Source: Eshraghiella sp964405265 (GTDB lineage Bacteria; Bacillota; Clostridia; Lachnospirales; Lachnospiraceae). From it: DNA of 64,000 nucleotides. The notes beneath the pieces were generated by a model that was not told the origin of the DNA, made no database searches, and worked only from the letters and a program-made list of their open reading frames with translations. A program made the translations under genes and the position numbers. Positions 43,585 to 51,870 of this stretch are shown here, piece by piece. The stretch's first letter is position 1. The number at the start of each line of letters is the position of its first letter. Location: contig CAYONC010000005.1 in the NCBI GenBank assembly GCA_964405265.1, positions 93,713-157,712 on the forward strand, given 5' to 3'.

Positions 43585-44766
43585 ATGTACAAAGCTTTTT
43601 TAATTAAGTATGGTGAAATCGGTACAAAAGGAAAAAACAGATACCTGTTTGAAGATGCACTCTGCAGGCAGATAAGGAGAGCATTGAAAAAGGTTGAGGG
43701 AAACTTTACCGTAACGAAGGAACAGGGAAGGGTTTATGTGGATACTGACGGTGAGTTCGATTATGATGGCACCGTACGTGCGCTCAGGACTGTTTTTGGC
43801 ATTTTGTGGATATGTCCGATGCTCCGGATTGATGATAACGGGTTTGATGACCTTGCTGATAACGTAACAGACTATCTGCACAGAATTTACGGAGACAGTA
43901 AAAAGACATTTAAAGTTAATGCAAGAAGGGCAAGAAAGAATTATCCTAAAAATTCCATGGAAATCAACATGGACCTGGGAGAAAAAATCATAGAGGCATT
44001 TCCGGGACAGTTTACCGTGGATGTACATAAACCGGATTTTTTTCTTAACGTTGAAATAAGAAATAAAATAAATATTTATTCTGAGCTTATACCGGGACCG
44101 GGAGGTATGCCGGTGGGGACCAACGGTAAGGCAACACTTCTTCTGTCCGGAGGAATAGACAGTCCCGTTGCCGGATATATGATAGCAAAAAGAGGAGTAA
44201 TCATTGATGCGGTATATTTCCATGCACCTCCTTACACAAGTGAAAGGGCAAAACAGAAGGTTGTTGACCTTGCAAAGCTTGTTGCCGTATATTCAGGACC
44301 GGTTAATCTTCATATTGTTAATTTTACGGATATCCAGCTGTATATATATGACAAATGTCCACATGATGAGCTTACCATAATAATGCGCAGATATATGATG
44401 AAGATTGCCGAGCATTTTGCACTCAGTGAGGAATCACTCGGATTAATTACCGGAGAGAGCATAGGACAGGTTGCAAGCCAGACAATGCAGAGTCTTGCCG
44501 TAACCAATGAAGTATGTACGCTTCCTGTTCTCAGACCTCTCGTAGGAATGGATAAACAGGAAATAATTAATATATCTGAGCAGATAGGAACATATGAGAC
44601 TTCCATACTTCCGTTTGAAGACTGTTGTACGATTTTTGTTGCAAAGCATCCGGTTACCAAGCCTAATCTTAAACAGATAAAGAAATCAGAATTAAAACTC
44701 AGTGAAAAAATAGACGAGCTTGTAAAGACTGCAATAGAGACAACTGAGACGATATGGGTGGAATAA
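43585..44766 (+). CDS. thiI: tRNA 4-thiouridine synthase ThiI
   Basis: The ATG at 43585 has AGAGG at better distance than the one at 43579. The 393-residue protein has an N-terminal ferredoxin-like and THUMP domain (about 60-165) and a PP-loop ATPase domain with LLSGGIDSPVAGYMIAKRGV. A C-terminal cysteine-bearing region ends in F-E-D-C-C-T-I-F-V. It lacks the rhodanese domain of the E. coli enzyme, as is normal in Firmicutes that pair it with a dedicated cysteine desulfurase. Confidence 0.95.
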   Translation: MYKAFLIKYGEIGTKGKNRYLFEDALCRQIRRALKKVEGNFTVTKEQGRVYVDTDGEFDYDGTVRALRTVFGILWICPMLRIDDNGFDDLADNVTDYLHRIYGDSKKTFKVNARRARKNYPKNSMEINMDLGEKIIEAFPGQFTVDVHKPDFFLNVEIRNKINIYSELIPGPGGMPVGTNGKATLLLSGGIDSPVAGYMIAKRGVIIDAVYFHAPPYTSERAKQKVVDLAKLVAVYSGPVNLHIVNFTDIQLYIYDKCPHDELTIIMRRYMMKIAEHFALSEESLGLITGESIGQVASQTMQSLAVTNEVCTLPVLRPLVGMDKQEIINISEQIGTYETSILPFEDCCTIFVAKHPVTKPNLKQIKKSELKLSEKIDELVKTAIETTETIWVE

Positions 44767-44769
44767 AAC

Positions 44770-44802
44770 AAAAAAGAGATGTCATATAAAAATGACATCT
44801 CT
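44770..44802 (-). terminator. Terminator of the HPr-like gene
   Basis: AGAGATGTCAT (44775-44785) and ATGACATCTCT (44792-44802) are perfect complements. Read on the minus strand the stem is followed by a T run, so it ends the HPr-like transcript. On the plus strand no T run follows. Confidence 0.8.
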
Positions 44803-44816
44803 CAAAAACTTAATGA

Positions 44817-45044
44817 TTATACTATGTATGGAGCTAAAGCCTTCATGATAGCATCACAATCATCTGAATGAATGTTAAGGTTGATTGGCTTAGATAAATC
44901 AAGACTGAAGATACCCATGATTGACTTAGCGTCAATAACGTATCTGCCTGATACTAAATCAAAATCTGTATCGAATTTAGCAATTTCGTTTACAAATGTT
45001 TTAACCTTTTCGATTGAATTTAATGAAATCTCAACTGTTTTCAT
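44817..45044 (-). CDS. HPr-like protein lacking the active-site histidine
   Basis: The 75-residue protein aligns with HPr along its whole length. K-F-D-T-D-F-D-L matches K-Y-D-A-D-V-N-L of Bacillus HPr, and the regulatory serine motif AKSIMGIFSLDLSKP is kept with serine 41 at the Ser46 position. The G-I-H-A-R-P loop is replaced by N-S-I-E-K-V, so serine 10 stands where the phosphorylated His15 should be. It cannot act as a normal phosphocarrier, but could be a Crh-like regulatory partner of HPr kinase. It is transcribed alone, with its own promoter and terminator. Confidence 0.85.
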   Translation of the reverse strand: MKTVEISLNSIEKVKTFVNEIAKFDTDFDLVSGRYVIDAKSIMGIFSLDLSKPINLNIHSDDCDAIMKALAPYIV

Positions 45045-45067
45045 TTTAAATACCTCCTATTTGGTAA

Positions 45068-45084
45068 TAACAAATAAATTGTTA
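45068..45084. repeat. Inverted repeat in the HPr-like gene leader
   Basis: TAACAA and TTGTTA flank ATAAA as a perfect palindrome between the promoter and the ribosome site of the minus-strand gene, where a repressor could bind. Confidence 0.35.
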
Positions 45085-45089
45085 CTGAT

Positions 45090-45118
45090 ATAGTATAATC
45101 AACGGAGAAATAAGTCAA
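45090..45118 (-). promoter_or_regulatory. Sigma-A-type promoter for the HPr-like gene
   Basis: On the minus strand TTGACT (45118-45113) is followed after 17 bases by TACTAT (45095-45090); an overlapping TATACT has a 15-base spacer. Confidence 0.55.
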
Positions 45119-45120
45119 TA

Positions 45121-45151
45121 AGTTATTTTGCACAAAAAAAATGCAATAACT
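45121..45151 (+). other. Hairpin upstream of mtaB
   Basis: AGTTATTTTGCA pairs with TGCAATAACT apart from a 2-base bulge, around an A-rich loop, 18 bases before the mtaB ATG. It has no T run, so a leader or operator role is more likely than termination. Confidence 0.4.
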
Positions 45152-45169
45152 AAGGGAGATTTAACAAAT

Positions 45170-46468
45170 ATGAAAAAATGCGCATTACACAGTCTGGGCT
45201 GTAAAGTCAATTCATATGAAACGCAGGCAATGCAGCAGATGATGGAAGAAGCCGGTTATACGATAGTGCCTTTCGGAAGTGAGAAGGCAGACATATATAT
45301 AATCAATACATGCAGTGTAACCAATATGGCAGACAGAAAATCACGACAGATGATTCATAAAGCCAGAAAATTAAATGAAAACGCACTTATAATAGCTACA
45401 GGCTGTTATGTTGAATCGTCAAAAGACAGGTATGATGAGGATATAGATATAGTAATCGGTAATAATGAAAAAAGCAGGCTGACGGAAATAATAAGTGCTT
45501 ATCCGGATTCGCATAATTATGGCGTAAACTGCGGCTTTGACGAGATGAAAATAAACGGACCTTCGGAACATACGAGAGCTTATGTAAAAATACAGGACGG
45601 ATGCAACAGGTTCTGCTCATACTGTATAATTCCGTATGTAAGGGGACGGATAAGAAGCAGAAAGCCTGAAGATATAATGGATGAAATAAGACGCATATCG
45701 GATAAGGGATGCAGGGAGGTTGTGCTTACCGGAATACACCTGTCTTCATACGGACTTGATTTTCCGGAAAAAAATACATCACTCATCGATATAATCGAAA
45801 AAATTAATGATATGCAGGGGATTGACAGAATCAGGCTCGGTTCACTTGAACCAGGAATCGTAACGGAAGAGTTTGCGGAAAGACTGTCCGGATGTGATAA
45901 GATTTGTCCGCATTTTCATCTTTCGCTTCAAAGCGGATGTGATGAGACGTTAAAAAGAATGAACAGAAGATATACGGTTGACGAATTTCGCAAATGTGTT
46001 AAAATTCTAAGAGCCGGGTTTGACAATCCTGCCGTTACGACTGATGTAATCGTAGGATTTCCGGGTGAAACGGAAGAAGAATTTGCCTGTACGAAAAAAT
46101 TTCTTGAAGAAATCTCATTTTATGAAATGCACGTTTTTAAATATTCAAGAAGAAAAGGTACCGTAGCGGATAAAATGCCGGAACAGGTTGCAGAGAACAT
46201 AAAAACCGCGAGAAGCAGTGAACTGCTGAAGCTTGATGAGAGGCTGTCAGCAGAATACAGAAAAACATATGCCGGTAAATGTGTTAAGATTCTTACCGAA
46301 GAAAAAAAGACTGTGAACGGCAGAAATTATATAACGGGTTTTACGGATACTTATGTGCGTGTAGCGGTTGATAACGCAGACGGCAGTCATAAAGTCAATG
46401 ATATTATCAGAGTCAGGATTACGGATTCGATTATAAAAGATATGGTAATTGGTGTTGCCGAAAAATGA
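45170..46468 (+). CDS. mtaB: tRNA (t6A37) methylthiotransferase MtaB
   Basis: The ATG at 45170 follows AAGGGAG; a start at 45128 lies in the leader hairpin. The 432-residue protein has the UPF0004 domain (LGCKVNSYETQAM, NTCSVTNMADRKSRQ, ATGCYVE). The radical SAM motif is CNRFCSYCIIPYVRGRIRS, and a C-terminal TRAM domain is present. It adds a methylthio group to t6A37 of tRNA. The three cysteines of the second cluster and those of the N-terminal cluster are all present. Confidence 0.94.
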   Translation: MKKCALHSLGCKVNSYETQAMQQMMEEAGYTIVPFGSEKADIYIINTCSVTNMADRKSRQMIHKARKLNENALIIATGCYVESSKDRYDEDIDIVIGNNEKSRLTEIISAYPDSHNYGVNCGFDEMKINGPSEHTRAYVKIQDGCNRFCSYCIIPYVRGRIRSRKPEDIMDEIRRISDKGCREVVLTGIHLSSYGLDFPEKNTSLIDIIEKINDMQGIDRIRLGSLEPGIVTEEFAERLSGCDKICPHFHLSLQSGCDETLKRMNRRYTVDEFRKCVKILRAGFDNPAVTTDVIVGFPGETEEEFACTKKFLEEISFYEMHVFKYSRRKGTVADKMPEQVAENIKTARSSELLKLDERLSAEYRKTYAGKCVKILTEEKKTVNGRNYITGFTDTYVRVAVDNADGSHKVNDIIRVRITDSIIKDMVIGVAEK

Positions 46469-46514
46469 TTTTTATATTATTATATGCTTTAGGAAGAAAA
46501 GGACGTGAAGCTTA

Positions 46515-46775
46515 ATGGAAGAAATAAATAAGACACAGTATTTTAAAGTACATCCTGACAATACACCGCAGATTTCGGATATCATAAGTGAGGTGTATCA
46601 TGCTCTTGTGGACAAGGGATATAATCCCGTTAATCAGATAGTAGGATACATTATGTCCGGAGATCCTACATATATAACCAATTACCGCAATGCAAGAAGC
46701 CTGATTATGAAGGTTGAGAGAGATGAACTCGTGGAAGAGATGATGAAGAATTACATTGAGGTTAAGGGGCTGTAA
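46515..46775 (+). CDS. ireB: IreB-family regulatory phosphoprotein
   Basis: The 86-residue protein has the family pattern T-x-x-F and KGYNPVNQIVGYIMSGDPTY, then ITNYRNARSLIMKVERDEL. In enterococci IreB is the substrate of the Ser/Thr kinase IreK and affects cephalosporin tolerance. Its place upstream of ruvX and a DUF1292 gene is the normal Firmicutes order (yrzL-yrrK-yrzB). Confidence 0.92.
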   Translation: MEEINKTQYFKVHPDNTPQISDIISEVYHALVDKGYNPVNQIVGYIMSGDPTYITNYRNARSLIMKVERDELVEEMMKNYIEVKGL

Positions 46776-46776
46776 C

Positions 46777-47196
46777 ATGAGGATACTCGGACTGGATTTT
46801 GGAAGCAGAACCGTCGGCGTGGCAGTGAGTGACCCATTGATGATTACCGCGCAGGGTGTTGAAATCATCAGAAGGAAGGAAGAAAATAAGCTCAGGCAGA
46901 CGTTAGCAAGAATTGAAGAGCTTGTTAAAGAATACGGGGCAGAACGTATTGTGCTCGGGCTACCTAAGAATATGAACAATACTGAGGGGGAAAGGGTCAG
47001 AAAGACCATGGAATTTAAGGATAACCTTGAGAGAAGAACGGGAATCGAAGTAATTACGTGGGACGAGCGCCTTACCACGGTGGCAGCGGATAATGCCATG
47101 AAGGAGGCCGGAATAAGGAGGGAGAACAGAAAAGAATATGTGGACATGATTGCAGCGTGTCTCATTCTTCAGGGGTATCTTGACAGCATAAAATAA
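46777..47196 (+). CDS. ruvX: Putative pre-16S rRNA nuclease / Holliday junction resolvase-like YqgF
   Basis: The ATG at 46777 lies 1 base after the ireB stop with AAGGGG at good distance; a frame from 46756 would overlap ireB. The 139-residue RNase H-fold protein has ILGLDFGSRTVGVAVSD, IVLGLPKNMNNTEG and the TWDERLTTVAA motif, which carry the acidic catalytic residues. Confidence 0.93.
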   Translation: MRILGLDFGSRTVGVAVSDPLMITAQGVEIIRRKEENKLRQTLARIEELVKEYGAERIVLGLPKNMNNTEGERVRKTMEFKDNLERRTGIEVITWDERLTTVAADNAMKEAGIRRENRKEYVDMIAACLILQGYLDSIK

Positions 47197-47213
47197 CAGA
47201 GAGGTATAATTAT

Positions 47214-47468
47214 ATGGAAAAAATCGTAATTACAGGTGAAGACGGAGAACAGATAGAACTGTATGTTCTTGAAGAGACAAAAATAGAAGGCAGGACATAT
47301 CTGCTGGTTGCTGAATCAGAGGATGATGAGGCAGAAGCATATATTTTAAGAGATGATTCATCAGATAACGATACGGACGCAGTGTATGAATTTGTGGATG
47401 ATGAAGATGAATTGGATGCACTTGCAAAAGTATTTTCTGAATTAATTGAAGATACGGACATTATATAG
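47214..47468 (+). CDS. DUF1292-family small acidic protein
   Basis: The 84-residue protein is very acidic. It starts EKIVITGEDGEQIELYVLEE, followed by G-R-T-Y-L-L-V-A-E, and ends in a helix, the DUF1292 (YrzB) pattern. The function is unknown; it is conserved behind ruvX in Firmicutes. Confidence 0.9.
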   Translation: MEKIVITGEDGEQIELYVLEETKIEGRTYLLVAESEDDEAEAYILRDDSSDNDTDAVYEFVDDEDELDALAKVFSELIEDTDII

Positions 47469-47479
47469 GAGGTTTAAAA

Positions 47480-49150
47480 TTGGCAAAAAAACAAAATACA
47501 GGAAGCGTTAAGATTATCCCGTTGGGAGGTCTTGAACAAATCGGAATGAACATGACTGCCTTCATGTATGAAGACAGTATTATTGTTGTGGACTGCGGTT
47601 TATCATTTCCGAATGATGACATGCTTGGAATAGATCTTGTAATTCCGGATGTTACATTTTTAAAGGAGAATGAGGATAAGGTAAAAGGGTTTGTCGTAAC
47701 CCACGGACATGAAGATCATATCGGGGCATTCCCTTATGTTATAAAGGAAATCAACAAACCGATATATGCAACGAAGCTCACTATGGGCATAATAGAGACA
47801 AAATTCAGGGAGCACAATCTCCTTGGCAATACCAAGAGAAAAACGGTAAGCTACGGACAGAATATAATACTGGGGGATTTCAGGGTTGAATTTATAAGAA
47901 CCAACCACAGTATTGCCGATTCTGCAGCACTTGCCATACACACTCCGGCAGGAGTGATTTTTCACACGGGTGATTTTAAGGTGGATTATACTCCGGTATC
48001 AGGAGAAGCCATTGATTTGCAGCGTATGGGAGAGCTCGGCAGAAAGGGCGTGCTTGCCATGTTGTGTGACAGTACCAATGTCATGAGACCGGGATATACG
48101 ATGTCTGAAAAGACGGTAAGCAGAACCTTTGAAAGTATTTTTGCAGATAACAGGGACAAGCGGATAATTGTCGCAACATTTGCTTCTAACGTAGACAGGG
48201 TGCAGCAGATTATAAATGCTGCCTGCGCCCATGGCAGGAAGGTCGCCGTTGAAGGAAGAAGCATGGTCAATATAATTAATGTGGCAGGAGAACTGGGATA
48301 CATCAGTATTCCGGAGAATACACTGATTGATACGGAAGAAATAAAAAAATATCCTGACGAACAGGTTACGATAATTACAACCGGCAGTCAGGGAGAATCC
48401 ATGGCGGCTCTTTCAAGGATGGCGGCATCAATCCATAAGAAAGTAACCATTAAGCCCGGCGATGTTGTAATCGTCAGTGCCACACCGATACCGGGAAATG
48501 AAAAATCGGTTGCCAAGGTTATTAATGAACTCTCAATGAAGGGTGCTAAGGTTATTTTCCAGGATACACACGTATCCGGTCATGCTTCTCAGGAAGAAAT
48601 TAAAATGATGTATACACTGCTTAAGCCGAAATATGCGGTTCCCGTTCATGGTGAATACAGGCATCTTATGAAGCATGCGGAGCTTGCCGAAAGTATGGGA
48701 ATAGACAAGGATAACATATTTATTCTTTCATCAGGTGATGTGCTTGACATGTCATATGAAGCTGCGAAGGTAACCGGTACGGTTCCGTGCGGTGCACTTA
48801 TGGTTGACGGACTCGGTGTGGGAGATGTAGGTAACATTGTTTTACGTGACAGACAGATACTTTCCGAAAACGGCATCGTAATAGTTGTTCTTACGCTTGA
48901 CAGATATTCCAACCAGCTGCTTGCCGGCCCTGACATTATTACAAGAGGCTTTGTATATGTACGGGAAAATGAAATGCTTATAGATGACGCAACCAATGTT
49001 GTATATGAAAATGTGATGAGATGCATTGATAACAATGTATATGACTGGGGCAAAATAAAAGGCATAATTAAAGACAGCCTTGGTGACTATATATGGAAAA
49101 AGATGAAGAGAACACCAATGATACTGCCGATAATCATGGAGGTTTCATAA
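47480..49150 (+). CDS. rnj: Ribonuclease J
   Basis: The start is a TTG after AGGAGG. The 556-residue metallo-beta-lactamase/beta-CASP enzyme has VVTHGHEDHIGAFPYVIK with the catalytic metal ligands. It also has FIRTNHSIADSAALAI, FHTGDFKVDYTPV and LCDSTNVMRPG, and the beta-CASP motif region TTGSQGESMAALSRMA. The C-terminal KYAVPVHGEYRHL follows. RNase J carries out 5' exonucleolytic and endonucleolytic RNA processing and decay. Confidence 0.95.
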   Translation: MAKKQNTGSVKIIPLGGLEQIGMNMTAFMYEDSIIVVDCGLSFPNDDMLGIDLVIPDVTFLKENEDKVKGFVVTHGHEDHIGAFPYVIKEINKPIYATKLTMGIIETKFREHNLLGNTKRKTVSYGQNIILGDFRVEFIRTNHSIADSAALAIHTPAGVIFHTGDFKVDYTPVSGEAIDLQRMGELGRKGVLAMLCDSTNVMRPGYTMSEKTVSRTFESIFADNRDKRIIVATFASNVDRVQQIINAACAHGRKVAVEGRSMVNIINVAGELGYISIPENTLIDTEEIKKYPDEQVTIITTGSQGESMAALSRMAASIHKKVTIKPGDVVIVSATPIPGNEKSVAKVINELSMKGAKVIFQDTHVSGHASQEEIKMMYTLLKPKYAVPVHGEYRHLMKHAELAESMGIDKDNIFILSSGDVLDMSYEAAKVTGTVPCGALMVDGLGVGDVGNIVLRDRQILSENGIVIVVLTLDRYSNQLLAGPDIITRGFVYVRENEMLIDDATNVVYENVMRCIDNNVYDWGKIKGIIKDSLGDYIWKKMKRTPMILPIIMEVS

Positions 49151-49152
49151 TA

Positions 49153-49521
49153 ATGGAAGATGAAATACAGCTGGATGACAATATAGAGACGGAAAGAATA
49201 ACCGGACAGTTGTGTGACGCAATAAGAAGAAGTGACGAATATAAGCAGTATCACGAATGTCTTGAAAAAATCAGGAAGGATGAAGAATTATACGAACAGG
49301 TCAACAGCCTGCGAAAAAATAATTTTATGGTACAGAACGGCATAACCGGAAGAATGTCATATGAGGAATACCATAATATATATAATTTTTCAAGAAACCT
49401 CCGTCTGAATCCTCTTGTTAATGAATTTCTGGATTCTGAAGTAAGAATAATAAAATTAATGCAGAGAATAAATTATAAAATAGTTACAAGCATAGATTTT
49501 GACAGTGATTTCTTAAAATAG
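49153..49521 (+). CDS. YlbF/YmcA-family protein
   Basis: The ATG at 49153 lies just after the RNase J stop, with GGAGG; a longer frame from 49093 would overlap it. The 122-residue helical protein has the family core I-R-R-S-D-E-Y-K-Q-Y-H followed by L-Y-E-Q-V-N-S-L-R-K-N-N. In Bacillus, YlbF, YmcA and YaaT form a complex that affects RNase Y and sporulation onset, so an RNA-decay link fits its place behind RNase J. Confidence 0.85.
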   Translation: MEDEIQLDDNIETERITGQLCDAIRRSDEYKQYHECLEKIRKDEELYEQVNSLRKNNFMVQNGITGRMSYEEYHNIYNFSRNLRLNPLVNEFLDSEVRIIKLMQRINYKIVTSIDFDSDFLK

Positions 49522-49534
49522 GAGATGATCCCGC

Positions 49535-49918
49535 ATGGAGACGAGAAAACTGGCCGGAACAATACTTTCAGTTTCGGTAAGAACATGTATTTTTGCACTT
49601 GTTGTAGTATTTTTATACTTCTTCGGCAGAAAGGCCTATTTGTTCGGAACTGCAGTTTTTGATGAAAAAAGCATGGACGAAGAAGGCAGGGGATATGATG
49701 TTGCCGTTATGATTCCTGATAATGCGTCCGATGACGAAATAGCAGAGATACTTAAAGAAAGCGGACTGATTGAGGATAAGTTCCTGTTCAGGGTACAGCT
49801 TAAACTGTCTGATTATTCAAAAAGTATAGTACCGGGTGTATATACGCTTAATACATCCATGAAGCCGACTGAAATCATGCAGGTTATTTCACCTGAGACG
49901 AAAGGAAAAAATGAATAA
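49535..49918 (+). CDS. Short MltG-like membrane protein (no catalytic domain)
   Basis: The 127-residue protein has one N-terminal transmembrane helix (about 17-39). A single extracytoplasmic domain follows, matching the LysM-like module of MltG/YceG: IPDNASDDEIAEILKESGLI, then FLFRVQLKL, then PGVYTLNTSMKPTEIMQVI. The large catalytic domain of endolytic transglycosylase MltG is absent. Stand-alone forms are known in Lachnospiraceae genomes as I recall. It may bind glycan or regulate cell-wall assembly. Confidence 0.8.
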   Translation: METRKLAGTILSVSVRTCIFALVVVFLYFFGRKAYLFGTAVFDEKSMDEEGRGYDVAVMIPDNASDDEIAEILKESGLIEDKFLFRVQLKLSDYSKSIVPGVYTLNTSMKPTEIMQVISPETKGKNE

Positions 49919-50570
49919 TATCGTTAATGAAAGGGTTGTTTCTTTTATTAATTCCCATAACAGGGAAGACAGCCCTGTATGTATGAAGATTGAGGAAGAA
50001 GCAAGGAATAACGGCGTACCGGTAATAAGAAAAGAAATGGCATCCTTTCTCAAGGTAATTCTTTCAATGAAGAAACCTGTGAGAATTCTTGAAATAGGAA
50101 CAGCTGTGGGATATTCGGCGGTTCTTATGGGAGAAAACACACCGGAAGAAGCACGGATTACCACAATCGAAAACTATGACGTCAGGATACCGGTTGCAAA
50201 AGAAAATTTTAAAAGGGCAGGAATGGAAGATAAAATCCGGCTGATTGAAGGAGATGCACTTGAGGTTCTTAAAATACTTGAAGGCTCTTTTGATTTGATA
50301 TTTATGGATGCCGCCAAGGCACAATACATAAATATGCTTCCTGATGTCATGAGGCTTCTTGATACGGAAGGCATCCTGATAACCGATAACGTTCTTCAGG
50401 AAGGAGAAATAGTTGAATCAAGATATGGTGTTACAAGAAGAAACCGTACCATATACGAGAGAATGAGGGAATATCTGTATGCCGTAACACATTCAGATGA
50501 GCTTGATACGGCAATAGTCCCGATTGGAGACGGAATAACAATAAGTATTAGAAAACAGGTGTTAAAATGA
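49911..50570 (+). CDS. trmR: tRNA 5-hydroxyuridine methyltransferase TrmR (class I O-methyltransferase)
   Basis: The 219-residue protein is a SAM O-methyltransferase with ILEIGTAVGYSAVLM, the acidic TTIENYD, F-D-L-I-F-M-D-A-A-K-A-Q and TDNVLQEGEI. This is the pattern of YrrM/TrmR, which makes 5-methoxyuridine at tRNA position 34. The U32 gene next door supplies the 5-hydroxyuridine step, which supports the call. It overlaps the previous gene by 8 bases and the next by 4. Confidence 0.85.
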   Translation: MNNIVNERVVSFINSHNREDSPVCMKIEEEARNNGVPVIRKEMASFLKVILSMKKPVRILEIGTAVGYSAVLMGENTPEEARITTIENYDVRIPVAKENFKRAGMEDKIRLIEGDALEVLKILEGSFDLIFMDAAKAQYINMLPDVMRLLDTEGILITDNVLQEGEIVESRYGVTRRNRTIYERMREYLYAVTHSDELDTAIVPIGDGITISIRKQVLK

Positions 50571-51790
50571 GAAAAACAGAATTGCTGATACCGGCAGGCT
50601 CGCTTGAAGTTTTAAAAACGGCAGTCATTTATGGTGCAGATGCAGTATACATCGGAGGAGAAGTCTTCGGACTGAGGGCTAAGGCTAAAAATTTTACCAT
50701 TGAAGAAATGTCAGAAGGCGTTGCTTTTGCCCATGAACATAATGTAAAAGTATATGTAACCGCAAATATCATTGCCCACAATTATGATCTTGAAGGTGTC
50801 AGAAATTATTTTCGTGAGCTCAGTGAGAAGGTGCATCCGGATGCACTTATCATATCGGATCCGGGTGTTTTTGCCATTGCCAGGGAGGTTGTTCCGGACA
50901 TTGACATACATGTAAGCACTCAGGCAAATAATACAAATTACGGAACCTTTTTATTCTGGAAGAACATGGGAGCGTCAAGAGTCGTGACTGCGAGGGAATT
51001 ATCCCTTAAGGAAATAAAAGAAATAAGGGATAATATACCTGAAGATTTTGAAATAGAGACATTTGTTCATGGCGCCATGTGTATATCATATTCGGGAAGG
51101 TGCCTGCTGTCATGCTTTATGGCAGGAAGGGATGCCAACAGAGGTGCGTGCACACATCCGTGCAGATGGAAGTATTATGTTATGGAAGAATCAAGACCGG
51201 GAGAATATATGCCTGTTTATGAAAATGACAGAGGAACCTATATTTTCAATTCTAAGGATTTATGTATGATAGAGCATATACCGGAGCTTCTGGAAGCGGG
51301 CATAGACAGCTTTAAGATTGAAGGCAGGATGAAAACGGCACTCTATGTTGCAACCGTGGCAAGAACGTATCGTATGGCAATTGATGATTACAATAAAGAT
51401 CCCCGGCTGTATCATGAGAGAATCCCTTTTTATAAATCAGAGATAGCAAAATGTACGTACAGACAGTATACAACGGGCTTTTTCTTCAATAAACCTGATG
51501 AAAATACACAGATATATGAATCCAATACTTATATAAAGGAATATACATATCTTGGAACGGTTGATATACAGGATGGAAGGTATGTTATTGAACAGAGAAA
51601 TAAATTCAGCCTTGGTGAAGTCGTGGAAATAATGAAACCTGATGGAAGGAATATAGAAGCGGTTGTAAAGGGAATAACGGATGAAGCGGGAAATCCGGCA
51701 GAAAGCGCACCGCATCCTAAGCAGAAACTTTTTATTGACCTTGGAACAGAACTTGAAAAATATGATATTATAAGACGAAAAGAAGATTAA
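50567..51790 (+). CDS. trhP: U32-family protein, tRNA hydroxylation TrhP-like
   Basis: The 407-residue protein has the U32 motifs: LIPAGSLEVLKTAVIYGADA, the central metal-binding segment G-A-M-C-I-S-Y-S-G-R-C-L-L-S-C, and G-A-C-T-H-P-C-R. SFKIEGRMKTALYVATV follows. The four cysteines for an iron-sulfur cluster are present. The family forms 5-hydroxyuridine on tRNA using prephenate. With trmR upstream it forms a two-gene wobble-uridine modification unit. Confidence 0.88.
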   Translation: MRKTELLIPAGSLEVLKTAVIYGADAVYIGGEVFGLRAKAKNFTIEEMSEGVAFAHEHNVKVYVTANIIAHNYDLEGVRNYFRELSEKVHPDALIISDPGVFAIAREVVPDIDIHVSTQANNTNYGTFLFWKNMGASRVVTARELSLKEIKEIRDNIPEDFEIETFVHGAMCISYSGRCLLSCFMAGRDANRGACTHPCRWKYYVMEESRPGEYMPVYENDRGTYIFNSKDLCMIEHIPELLEAGIDSFKIEGRMKTALYVATVARTYRMAIDDYNKDPRLYHERIPFYKSEIAKCTYRQYTTGFFFNKPDENTQIYESNTYIKEYTYLGTVDIQDGRYVIEQRNKFSLGEVVEIMKPDGRNIEAVVKGITDEAGNPAESAPHPKQKLFIDLGTELEKYDIIRRKED

Positions 51791-51791
51791 T

Positions 51792-51830
51792 AAATACGCT
51801 TTGTGCGGGTCATGCACAAAGCGTATTTAT
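51792..51830 (+). terminator. Rho-independent terminator after trhP
   Basis: AAATACGCTTTGTGC and GCACAAAGCGTATTT are perfect 15-base complements around a 7-base loop, followed by ATTTTA. It closes the ireB-to-trhP unit. Confidence 0.88.
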
Positions 51831-51870
51831 TTTACATAAACTATATTAATTAAATATCAGGATATGACCG

